NCBI GenBank assembly: GCA_002366685.1
Contig: DFBP01000015.1
Location: 1-6,200 of the forward strand
From: Rhodobacterales bacterium UBA3077
GTDB lineage: Bacteria > Pseudomonadota > Alphaproteobacteria > Rhodobacterales > Rhodobacteraceae
Direction: 5' to 3'
DNA length: 6,200 nt
Positions within the stretch are counted from its first letter, which is position 1. Every line of letters begins with the position of its first letter. The position numbers and the translations under genes are program-made. Below the pieces are notes generated by a model that saw only the letters and a list, made by a program, of their open reading frames with translations, did not search any database and was not told where the DNA came from. Positions 1-6,103 of this stretch are shown here, one piece after another.

Positions 1-578
1 CCTTCGACGATTAATGCCGGGGCCTTAATAAACCCTTCCCAAGAGCCGTCAGCCACATGGATCCAGCCCTTTTCTTCCGCCAGTTTCACGGCCTCTGAAA
101 CGCTCTCCTCGTAAGACCCGCCGCGCCGCACGGCTGCGCCCATGGCACTGATCCTTTGCACAAAAGGTTCTGGCGCGGTGAACGGCAAAACAACCAGCGC
201 ATTTGCGCCAAAAACCTTAGCCCCCGCCGCAACAGACAAACCGTGATTTCCGGCGCTTGCGGTTACAAATGTCATACCGGACGCGGCCTTGCGGCTTGCG
301 CCATCCATCAGGTCCTTTGACCCGGATGCCTCGGATATCATCTGTGCCACAGCAAAAGCCCCGCCGAGTGCCTTAAAGCTTCCAAGACCCATTCGGGTCG
401 ATTCGTCTTTGACAAATATCGCGGAAATCCCCAAGGCGCTGGCAAGCGCCGGAACGCTTGTTAGCGGCGTTGCCTGATAAGCCGGGCACTTGCGTAGCAA
501 AGCCATGGGCCGTGCAGGGTCGACACGAAACCGCCTTGCGGTCGCGATATTTTCAGGAGTGGGAAAATGACGCTTCAT
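1..578 (-). CDS. Diaminopropionate ammonia-lyase-like PLP enzyme, N-terminal part (cut by left edge)
   Basis: The minus strand is open from an ATG at 578 to the window edge, giving the first 192 residues of a fold-type II pyridoxal-phosphate enzyme. The sequence MGLGSFKALGG (residues 63-73) carries the lysine expected to form the Schiff base with PLP (K69). SAGNHG (108-113) is the glycine/asparagine loop that holds the cofactor. A later stretch, GWIHVADGSWEGF (about 164-176), resembles the matching part of E. coli diaminopropionate ammonia-lyase (YgeX/DpaL) more than threonine dehydratase. Known members split 2,3-diaminopropionate to pyruvate and two ammonia in the cytoplasm. The ATG at 578 has only a weak ribosome site; it is chosen because the protein reads as family-like soon after it. 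The gene lies 64 bases beyond the small-RNA terminator, so it probably needs its own promoter, which I could not identify with confidence. Substrate is uncertain: a serine/threonine dehydratase or other ammonia-lyase remains possible. The C-terminal half is outside the window. Confidence 0.8.
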   Translation of the reverse strand, partial: MKRHFPTPENIATARRFRVDPARPMALLRKCPAYQATPLTSVPALASALGISAIFVKDESTRMGLGSFKALGGAFAVAQMISEASGSKDLMDGASRKAASGMTFVTASAGNHGLSVAAGAKVFGANALVVLPFTAPEPFVQRISAMGAAVRRGGSYEESVSEAVKLAEEKGWIHVADGSWEGFIKAPALIVE

Positions 579-642
579 GGGACGCTTGCCTATCGTTGCC
601 GTAATATTGGCATACTGTAGCAGGTCCACCTTCCAAAAGGCC

Positions 643-669
643 AAAAAAAAGGCCGAGCAAAGCTCGGCC
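643..669 (-). terminator. Intrinsic terminator of the small RNA
   Basis: On the minus strand GGCCGAGC (669-662), loop TTT, and GCTCGGCC (658-651) form a perfect 8-bp stem, followed directly by eight T (650-643). This is a textbook rho-independent terminator for leftward transcription. On the plus strand the hairpin is not followed by a T-tract, so it acts in one direction only. It would also stop read-through from the LysR gene into the lyase-like gene. Confidence 0.9.
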
Positions 670-719
670 CAAGTCCAACAGGGAGGTATGAAACGCGGCG
701 AGATATCTCGCCTGCTTCG
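643..719 (-). ncRNA. Hfq-type trans-acting small RNA, resembling MmgR/suhB (alpha-r8) family
   Basis: Read on the minus strand, this segment has the full layout of a small regulatory RNA of about 77 nt. Downstream of a good promoter comes a perfect 16-base palindrome, GGCGAGATATCTCGCC (712-697), which folds into a 6-bp hairpin with an AUAU loop. Next is an unpaired linker containing CATACCTCCCTG (690-679), complementary to ribosome binding sites, followed by TTGGACTTGG. An 8-bp GC-rich terminator hairpin and eight T close the gene. The order and the linker wording recall the alphaproteobacterial MmgR/suhB RNA (Rfam RF00519, from memory), which in Sinorhizobium is Hfq-dependent and limits polyhydroxybutyrate storage. 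The expected role is base pairing of the CCUCCC stretch with target mRNA ribosome sites. There is no protein reading frame of note on this strand. That it is a small RNA is fairly secure; the family name is recognition only, and the exact 5' end is inferred from the promoter. Confidence 0.72.
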
Positions 720-725
720 AGAGGT

Positions 726-754
726 GATATAGGAAGCCTTACTTAATCAATCAA
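726..754 (-). promoter_or_regulatory. Sigma-70-type promoter of the small RNA
   Basis: Reading leftward, TTGATT (754-749) and TATATC (731-726) are separated by exactly 17 bases, a good match to housekeeping -35 and -10 elements. Transcription would start around 720-717, just in front of the 5' hairpin, giving an RNA of about 75-78 nt up to the T-tract. TTGATTGATT is a short repeat, so the -35 could shift by four bases, but the 17-base spacing favours the outer copy. Confidence 0.65.
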
Positions 755-785
755 GTAAAATACATCGAACTACGACGCATAACCG

Positions 786-811
786 CTATCACCATAGTGC
801 ATAGCTACTAT
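786..811. promoter_or_regulatory. Candidate LysR-type regulator binding site upstream of the small RNA
   Basis: This short stretch carries two interleaved inverted repeats: CTAT (786-789) with ATAG (794-797), and ATAGT (794-798) with ACTAT (807-811) across an 8-base spacer; a further ATAG lies at 801-804. It falls about 70-90 bases upstream of the inferred small-RNA start, which is where LysR-type activators usually place their recognition half-site. The neighbouring gene encodes a LysR regulator, so the site could link the two. That link is an inference from position and symmetry; AT-rich intergenic DNA can produce such repeats by chance. Confidence 0.35.
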
Positions 812-835
812 AAAGCCGTTTATGACAAGTAAAAG

Positions 836-1735
836 TTAGCTATTTTCTCGCATCAACTTGCGATAGGCGATCACCTCATTTAACACAAAATCCTTGAAAA
901 CGGCGACCCTTTTTGATTGCCGTAGCTCTCCGGGGTAAGCCAGATAGACGGGCACAGGGACAGAACCCGACTCAGGCAGCACGTTCACTAACTCGGGGAA
1001 ATCCGCCGTCAAATAGTCCGGCAAAGCACCAATTCCCAGCGAATTCAGCACGGCCTGCAGAATCCCGAAGTAATTGTTAACTGTTAAAAGCGACATTTCA
1101 TTTTCGTCGATAAAGGGTTTGATCCATGCCGCTCCAGCGCTCACCTGCGGTGCGCTTGGCGATTGTGAGATCAGCCTGTGTTGGCGCATATCATCCGCCG
1201 TTTTGGGTGTTCCGTGCTTAGCCAAATAATCCCGGCTCGCATAAAACTTCATGTTCACATCCATTAATCGCCGGCGAACCAGATCCGCTTGTGACGGTTC
1301 TTTCATGCGTATCGCCACATCGGCTTCGCGCATGGGCAGATCCAACACATGTTCTTCAAGCATCAGATTAATACGCAAATTCGGATATTTTTCATAGAGC
1401 TTGGCGAGTCGGGGGGCCAACCAAAGCGAGCCAAAACCCGTTGTGGTGGTTACTCTGAGCTCACCAAGAACCTCGTCCTCAGAATCTTTGATTTGTGCGG
1501 CCGCTGCATCCAGTTGCTTGGCCATGGCTTTTGCCGCTTCAAACAACAATTCGCCCTGTTCCGTTAATATCAGGCCTCGGGCGTGGCGGTGAAATAAAAT
1601 CACGTTCAGGCTTTCTTCCAGCCCTCTGATCTGACGGCTCACGGCTGACTGGCTCAAATGCAGCACTTCGCCCGCATGAGTCAGGCTGCCAGCATCCGCT
1701 ACCGCATGAAATATCCTGACCTTGTCCCAATCCAT
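836..1735 (-). CDS. LysR-family transcriptional regulator, LsrB/VtlR-like
   Basis: This complete 299-residue protein has the usual LysR length and plan. An N-terminal winged helix-turn-helix occupies about residues 1-60, with SQSAVSRQIRGLE (29-40) as recognition helix, and is followed by a linker helix (about 60-88). A periplasmic-binding-protein-like effector domain runs from about 91 to 290. The opening MDWDKVRIFHA, the segment FHRHARGLILTEQGELLF and the effector-domain phrase LPMREADVAIR match the alphaproteobacterial LsrB/VtlR group. In that group Sinorhizobium LsrB acts in symbiosis and redox homeostasis, and Brucella VtlR activates the AbcR2 small RNA. The ATG at 1735 follows an AAAGGGGCGG ribosome-site-like run. 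The protein contains no cysteine, so cysteine redox sensing, as described for some relatives, cannot operate here. It is divergent from the oxidoreductase gene at 2200, and a small-RNA gene lies just downstream. Regulator family is secure; orthology to LsrB/VtlR is likely but untested, and the ligand is unknown. Confidence 0.92.
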   Translation of the reverse strand: MDWDKVRIFHAVADAGSLTHAGEVLHLSQSAVSRQIRGLEESLNVILFHRHARGLILTEQGELLFEAAKAMAKQLDAAAAQIKDSEDEVLGELRVTTTTGFGSLWLAPRLAKLYEKYPNLRINLMLEEHVLDLPMREADVAIRMKEPSQADLVRRRLMDVNMKFYASRDYLAKHGTPKTADDMRQHRLISQSPSAPQVSAGAAWIKPFIDENEMSLLTVNNYFGILQAVLNSLGIGALPDYLTADFPELVNVLPESGSVPVPVYLAYPGELRQSKRVAVFKDFVLNEVIAYRKLMRENS

Positions 1736-1965
1736 ATTGCCGCCCCTTTTTTTGGTAGCTTACAGGGGATGCGAGGATTCGCGCAACGCTTATCCGAGTT
1801 GGTTCCCTCGATGCCGTGTTGAAGCTCTGGAAACCGTTTACCCCGCTAAAAGTTCGCGCCGTAAACCCAATTGCTATTCCTGGATTCTAGGGCCACCGGA
1901 TTCTGAACGCAAATGTCGGTTATCCGATGGGCATGTTGGCGCAGGTTATTGCAGCGACTCCGGCA

Positions 1966-1978
1966 TTGCGATGTGCAA
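1966..1978. promoter_or_regulatory. Possible LysR box (TTGC-N5-GCAA)
   Basis: TTGCGATGTGCAA is an inverted repeat with the T-N11-A form typical of LysR-type recognition sites. It sits midway in the divergent region, roughly 220-240 bases from each start codon, which is farther than usual unless the transcription starts lie well upstream. It could serve autoregulation of the LysR gene or control of the oxidoreductase gene. The motif is short and chance occurrence is quite possible. Confidence 0.25.
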
Positions 1979-2108
1979 CGCAACGTTTCTGTATCGCGAC
2001 CCTCGCAGCCTGCCGTGCCAGCATAAAACCCGGGGCTACACAAAAAGTTGCGTCGCAGGCGCGCGGAATATTGCAAAACATGCGTGGCCTCTCGGGGCAG
2101 CGCAATAA

Positions 2109-2124
2109 ATGAACAAATGTTCAT
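2109..2124. promoter_or_regulatory. Palindromic operator candidate upstream of the oxidoreductase gene
   Basis: ATGAACAAATGTTCAT is a near-perfect palindrome: 7-base arms ATGAACA and TGTTCAT around a central AA. It lies 76-91 bases before the start codon. A -10-like CATAAT (2138-2143) lies 13 bases downstream, so a bound repressor would cover the -35 region. Such short symmetric sites suit dimeric TetR, MarR or related repressors. The convergent MarR gene at the right end of the window is one possible partner, and a regulator elsewhere is equally possible. GAAC-N4-GTTC also resembles the Gram-positive LexA box, but alphaproteobacterial LexA uses a different direct-repeat site. The promoter assignment is weak; the symmetry is directly visible. 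Confidence 0.5.
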
Positions 2125-2186
2125 ATTCCTCATCCCTCATAATAATTCTCCTTGAAGGGTCAAGCTTTCTGACCAATAATGGGGGC

Positions 2187-2192
2187 GGAGGA
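2187..2192 (+). promoter_or_regulatory. Ribosome binding site that fixes the oxidoreductase start
   Basis: GGAGGA lies 7 bases before the ATG at 2200, an ideal Shine-Dalgarno arrangement. The in-frame ATG at 2179 would place this site inside the coding sequence and has no comparable site of its own, so 2200 is the preferred start. Confidence 0.85.
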
Positions 2193-2199
2193 ACTCATC

Positions 2200-5100
2200 A
2201 TGGATCTGCAACCCGTTTCGCTCGCCGACCGGCTCGATCTTTCTAAAAAGACCGTGCTGCTCAATGGAACACAAGCATTAGTGCGTCTAATGCTCATGCA
2301 AAAAGCGCGCGACAAAGCGGCAGGGCATACAACAGCGGGGTATGTGACCGGCTATCGCGGCTCCCCTGTTGGTGCGGTTGATTTGCAAATGCAACGGGCT
2401 GAAAGCCAGCTCACCTCCGCCGATGTAACCTTCCAGCCCGGCCTGAACGAAGATATTGCGGCAACCGCGCTTTGGGGTGCCCAAAGTGCCGGCCTACGGG
2501 GCGACGGAAAATTCGAGGGCGTATTTGGTCTTTGGTACGGAAAAGGCCCGGGGGTCGACCGCTCGGGTGATGTGTTCCGCCACGCCAACTTTGCAGGTAC
2601 TGCCGAATATGGCGGTGTGGTTGCAGTCATGGGAGATGACCACACCGCTGAATCCTCGACCACCCTGCACCAATCCGAATTCGCTTTTGTGGATGCGCTA
2701 ATGCCCATCCTCTCCCCCGCCGGCGTGCAGGAAATGCTCGACTACGGCATTTATGGCTATGCGCTTAGCAGGTATTGCGGGGCATGGGTCGGGCTCAAAG
2801 CCCTCAAAGACACAATCGAGGTCACGCAAGTGGTTGACGGTGACCCCGAGCGGATTTCGGTTAAAATCCCCGAGAGCTTTGACTTGCCGGAGGGCGGGTT
2901 GAATATCCGCTTGATAGATGATCACGCCGAGCAGGAAGCCCGAATGCACGACCACAAGCGCTTCGCCGCTGAGGCCTTCGCGCGCGCCAATAAACTTGAT
3001 AAACGTATGCACGGCAAAGCTGGCGCCCGTATCGGGATCGTTTCTTCCGGCAAGAGCTGGCTTGACACAGCCCACGCGCTTGAAACCCTCGGGATTGACG
3101 AAGCACAAGCCCTAGCGCTCGGCATCACCACCTATAAGGTGGCCATGGTCTGGCCGCTTGATATGCAAAGTTTTAGCGAATGGGCCGAAGGGCTCGACCT
3201 GATCATCGTGGTTGAGGAAAAGCGTAAGCTTCTCGAAGTTCAGATCAAGGAGGCAATATTCAACGACCGCAACGGTCGCCGTGTCATTGGCTGGAAAAAG
3301 GAAAACGGTGATCTTCTATTCACCGTCAAAGGGGCGCTCAACCCTGTTTTGGTAGCTCAAAAGCTCGGGGATGTCCTCATCGAAGAGGGCGCCGCCAACG
3401 AGGCGCTTCACGCCGCGCGCAGCGCGCTTGAGGCGGCATCGTTACCGGACAATACCGCGCCACTGGCCCAGCGAATCCCGTATTTCTGCTCCGGCTGCCC
3501 GCATAATTCCTCCACCAAAATCCCCGAAGGCTCTCGCGCTTATGCCGGTATCGGCTGCCATTACATGGTGCAATGGATGGACAGGGACACCCTGGGTTTC
3601 ACCCAGATGGGTGGCGAAGGGGCCAACTGGATCGGCGAGGCGCCGTTTAGCAAAACCGGCCACGTGTTCCAGAACCTCGGCGACGGTACCTATAACCATT
3701 CCGGCATTCTGGCCATGCGCGCGGCGTTGGCTGCGGGCACCAATATAACCTACAAAATTCTCTACAATGATGCGGTTGCCATGACCGGCGGCCAAACCAA
3801 CGAAGGCGAGCTTGATGCCCCGCGCATTGCCGCCGAAGTGCTGGCGATGGGGATCAAAAAGCTGGTCGTGGTCTATGATGAAAAAGAGGATATCGACAAA
3901 GCGCAATTCCCGAAGGGCATCGAGATGGTTGAGCGGGCCGGGTTGATGCGTGTGCAGCGTGAGTTGCGCGAGATCGAAGGCACCACCGCCATCCTTTATG
4001 TGCAAACCTGCGCCGCTGAAAAACGCCGCCGCCGTAAGCGCGGCACCTTCCCCGACCCCGACCAGCGGGTGTTTATTAACCCCGATGTTTGCGAAGGCTG
4101 CGGTGATTGCGGGGTGCAATCGAATTGCGTTTCGATCTTGCCGCTAGAGACCGAACTCGGCCGCAAGCGCATGATCGACCAAAGCGCCTGCAACAAAGAT
4201 TTTTCCTGCCTTAACGGGTTTTGCCCCAGCTTTGTAACCCTCAAAGGGGCTACGCCCAAAAAACCGGAACTGGCTGAGCTGGATATGCCAGACCTGCCAG
4301 ATCCGACCGTTCCGGCGATTAACGGCACTTTCAATATTGTGGCCACCGGCGTCGGCGGCACCGGGATTGTGACGGTCGGCGCTCTGTTGGCCATGGCGGC
4401 CCACCTCGAAGGTAAAGGCGCTGGCATGATGGAAATGGCCGGCCTCGCCCAGAAGGGCGGCGCGGTGCTGGTGCATTGCCGGATTTCAGAAAAGCCGGAA
4501 GACATCACCGCTGTGCGCGTAGCGCTTGGCGAGGCCGACGCGGTTATCGGCGGTGACCTTGTTACAACCGCCGGGCCGGGAACGCTTAGCCTCATGCAGC
4601 GCAGCAAAACCGGTGTAGTGTGCAACAGTCACCAGATCATCACCGGCGAGTTCACCAAAAACACCGAGTTCAACCTGCCCGTCGAGCGGCTGGAGCTGGC
4701 CATCGAGGGCCGGGTCGGCGAAGACGCACTCAGTATGGTTGATGCAACTGCGCTGGCGGAGACCTACCTTGGCGACGCGATCTACGCCAATGTGCTGATC
4801 CTCGGAGCGGCCTGGCAAGCGGGGCTTGTCCCGCTCTCGCTTGAAGCGATCGAACGCGCCGTTGAGCTTAACGGTGCCGGGGTTGAGGGTAACCTCAAGG
4901 CGCTCCAAATTGGCCGCTGGGCCATTGCCTTCCCGGCTCAGGCCATGGGTCAGGCGAGCGAACCCGAAAGCCGCTCGCTTGCGCAAATTATCGAGTTTCG
5001 CGCCGCGCATCTGGTGAAGTATCAAGGTAAAGGGTTAGCGCGAAAATATCGCAAGCGGATCGAAAAAGTAGAAGATCCGGAATTGGGGGAGGCGATGGCT

Positions 5101-5604
5101 CTGGGCTATCACAAGCTGTTGTCTTACAAAGATGAATACGAAGTTGCCCGCCTCCATGTCGAGACCCTTCAAACAGCGGTTGATGCCAGCTTTGACAATG
5201 TCAGATCCATGAGGTTTCACCTTGCGCCAGCGTTTCTTGCCAAGAAGGACGCAGACGGAAACTCGCTAAAACGGGAATACGGCCCGTCAATGATGCGCAT
5301 GTTCAAAGTGCTGGCCAAGCTAAAACGCTTGCGCGGCACGCCACTTGACCCGTTTGGCTGGACAGCCGAGCGCAAGATGGAACGCGCCTTGATCAAGGAA
5401 TATCTCAAAGACATGAAGGAAATTCAGGGGGCTTTCAGCGACAAAAACCGAGAGACGGCCATTGCGTTGGCACGCTTGCCTCTTTCGATCAAAGGATTTG
5501 GTCATGTGAAACTGCGGAACGCAGCGGAAGCGGCCAAAACGCGCGAGGCTCTGTTGGCGGCCTTCCGCGAACCTCAAACGCCCCTGCAAGAAGCGGCTGA
5601 ATAA
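2200..5604 (+). CDS. Indolepyruvate ferredoxin oxidoreductase, fused single-chain type
   Basis: This 1134-residue cytoplasmic enzyme is expected to decarboxylate aryl- or branched-chain 2-oxoacids (indolepyruvate, phenylpyruvate and similar) oxidatively to acyl-CoA, passing electrons to ferredoxin or another carrier. The N-terminal pyruvate-oxidoreductase-like domain has GYRGSPVG (51-58), GLNEDIAATALWG (81-93) and GDDHTAESSTTLHQSE (to about 160). FCSGCPHNSS (429-438) and GIGCHYM (450-456) lead into the thiamine-pyrophosphate site: GDG (494-496) and, 27 residues on, YND (522-524). Cysteines 631, 634, 637, 643, then 664, 670 and 675 form the iron-sulfur region. A gamma-type domain starts at GVGGTG (717-722) and runs to about 908, followed by a helical DUF6537-like tail. 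Order and length fit the aerobic fused family, known in roseobacters for feeding phenylalanine into phenylacetyl-CoA. No frameshift is seen. It stands alone, with a MarR gene converging 52 bases downstream. Exact substrate is not determinable from sequence. Confidence 0.95.
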   Translation: MDLQPVSLADRLDLSKKTVLLNGTQALVRLMLMQKARDKAAGHTTAGYVTGYRGSPVGAVDLQMQRAESQLTSADVTFQPGLNEDIAATALWGAQSAGLRGDGKFEGVFGLWYGKGPGVDRSGDVFRHANFAGTAEYGGVVAVMGDDHTAESSTTLHQSEFAFVDALMPILSPAGVQEMLDYGIYGYALSRYCGAWVGLKALKDTIEVTQVVDGDPERISVKIPESFDLPEGGLNIRLIDDHAEQEARMHDHKRFAAEAFARANKLDKRMHGKAGARIGIVSSGKSWLDTAHALETLGIDEAQALALGITTYKVAMVWPLDMQSFSEWAEGLDLIIVVEEKRKLLEVQIKEAIFNDRNGRRVIGWKKENGDLLFTVKGALNPVLVAQKLGDVLIEEGAANEALHAARSALEAASLPDNTAPLAQRIPYFCSGCPHNSSTKIPEGSRAYAGIGCHYMVQWMDRDTLGFTQMGGEGANWIGEAPFSKTGHVFQNLGDGTYNHSGILAMRAALAAGTNITYKILYNDAVAMTGGQTNEGELDAPRIAAEVLAMGIKKLVVVYDEKEDIDKAQFPKGIEMVERAGLMRVQRELREIEGTTAILYVQTCAAEKRRRRKRGTFPDPDQRVFINPDVCEGCGDCGVQSNCVSILPLETELGRKRMIDQSACNKDFSCLNGFCPSFVTLKGATPKKPELAELDMPDLPDPTVPAINGTFNIVATGVGGTGIVTVGALLAMAAHLEGKGAGMMEMAGLAQKGGAVLVHCRISEKPEDITAVRVALGEADAVIGGDLVTTAGPGTLSLMQRSKTGVVCNSHQIITGEFTKNTEFNLPVERLELAIEGRVGEDALSMVDATALAETYLGDAIYANVLILGAAWQAGLVPLSLEAIERAVELNGAGVEGNLKALQIGRWAIAFPAQAMGQASEPESRSLAQIIEFRAAHLVKYQGKGLARKYRKRIEKVEDPELGEAMALGYHKLLSYKDEYEVARLHVETLQTAVDASFDNVRSMRFHLAPAFLAKKDADGNSLKREYGPSMMRMFKVLAKLKRLRGTPLDPFGWTAERKMERALIKEYLKDMKEIQGAFSDKNRETAIALARLPLSIKGFGHVKLRNAAEAAKTREALLAAFREPQTPLQEAAE

Positions 5605-5656
5605 CTGTTGAGCCCTGACGGGCCGTTGCCTCGCTTCGCTCGGTAAAAGGGCTATC

Positions 5657-6103
5657 TCATGGCTCGATCAGTGCGCTACGCAATTCGCGAATAACCGGTA
5701 ACAGGTTGCGGATTTTCTCGTGGCCGAGCACCTTGACGATATCGGTAAATACGGGGTCAATCGCCTGAACGGCTCGGTCCCGCGCGGCCTGTCCGGCCGG
5801 GCTGATACTGATCCATTTGCGGCGGGCATCGTCCCAGTCGGGGCGGATATGGATGAAACCGGCAGCCGATAGGCGATTGACGGTATTTGTCATTGCCCCT
5901 TTTGTTACATGAAGCATGCGCGCGAGCTGAGCCGGGGTTTTCTCTCCGCCCATATGCGCAAAATGATCAAGCACAGCGAAATGGGAGAGCTCCATCCCTT
6001 CGGGAAGCGCACGGGACAGACGGGTACGGGCCAGTTGGTCTATGGTCGCGATCTCGGAAAATAGCGTGATGGCTAGCGGATCATTGCTCAGGTTTGTGCT
6101 CAT
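5657..6103 (-). CDS. MarR-family transcriptional regulator
   Basis: With its start at 6103 this is a 148-residue protein, the usual MarR length. A winged helix-turn-helix spans about residues 39-103. It includes TPAQLARMLHVTKGAMTNTVN (56-76), whose second half is the recognition helix, and the wing DWDDARRKWISIS (89-101). The flanking N- and C-terminal helices would form the dimer interface. The frame stays open upstream to an ATG at 6187, but that extension overlaps the end of the nitrilase-family gene, and neither 6187 nor 6127 has a clear ribosome site. The start MSTNLSND at 6103 is therefore preferred. Because it begins inside the preceding gene's last codons, translation is probably coupled to that gene. 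It converges on the oxidoreductase gene, and no strong intrinsic terminator is visible in the 52 bases between them. The effector and targets are unknown; the palindrome near 2116 is a conceivable target but nothing here proves it. Confidence 0.9.
   Translation of the reverse strand: MSTNLSNDPLAITLFSEIATIDQLARTRLSRALPEGMELSHFAVLDHFAHMGGEKTPAQLARMLHVTKGAMTNTVNRLSAAGFIHIRPDWDDARRKWISISPAGQAARDRAVQAIDPVFTDIVKVLGHEKIRNLLPVIRELRSALIEP

Larger units (their letters stand above)
1736..2199. other. Long non-coding region between divergent genes
   Basis: About 460 bases separate the LysR start from the oxidoreductase start. Reading frames across it on both strands give cysteine- and arginine-rich sequences without any recognisable domain or consistent ribosome site, so I see no real protein gene. 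It must contain the leftward promoter for the LysR gene; one weak candidate is TTGCGC (1786-1781), 16 bases, then TGTAAG (1764-1759). It must also contain the rightward promoter for the oxidoreductase gene. The two sites worth naming inside it, 1966-1978 and 2109-2124, are listed separately. No intrinsic terminator or RNA gene was found. Confidence 0.6.

Noticed and set aside
688..732. A 14-codon plus-strand frame (MKRGEISRLLREVI) preceded by GGGAGGT
   Set aside because: The ribosome-site-like run abuts the ATG with essentially no spacing, and the whole frame is the complement of the small RNA's linker, hairpin and 5' end, which explains the sequence better.
2111..2122. GAAC-N4-GTTC as an SOS (LexA) box
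   Set aside because: This is the Gram-positive form; alphaproteobacterial LexA uses a GTTC-N7-GTTC direct repeat, and the downstream gene is metabolic.
1722..2133. Longer open frames on both strands in the divergent intergenic region
   Set aside because: Their translations are rich in cysteine and arginine, lack domains, and have poor or misplaced ribosome sites; they look like chance frames.
2036..2140. A 34-residue minus-strand frame (MRDEEYEHLF...) with AAGGAG 7 bases before its ATG
   Set aside because: The ribosome site is good, but the protein shows no recognisable composition or domain, no promoter is apparent, and the frame covers the operator and promoter region of the oxidoreductase gene. 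Conservation would be needed to revive it.
2181..2199. The oxidoreductase ribosome site as a target of the neighbouring small RNA
   Set aside because: Only the generic GGAGG/CCUCC core pairs (about five bases), which would be true of many genes; there is no extended complementarity.
3442..4119. Long minus-strand frame (225 codons) inside the oxidoreductase gene
   Set aside because: It lies entirely within the conserved thiamine and iron-sulfur coding region on the other strand and is a shadow of GC-rich codon use.
5605..5656. Possible terminator between the convergent oxidoreductase and MarR genes
   Set aside because: GCCC-TGAC-GGGC (5612-5623) gives only a 4-bp stem without a T-tract, and the TCGCTTCGCT run is a short tandem repeat rather than a hairpin.
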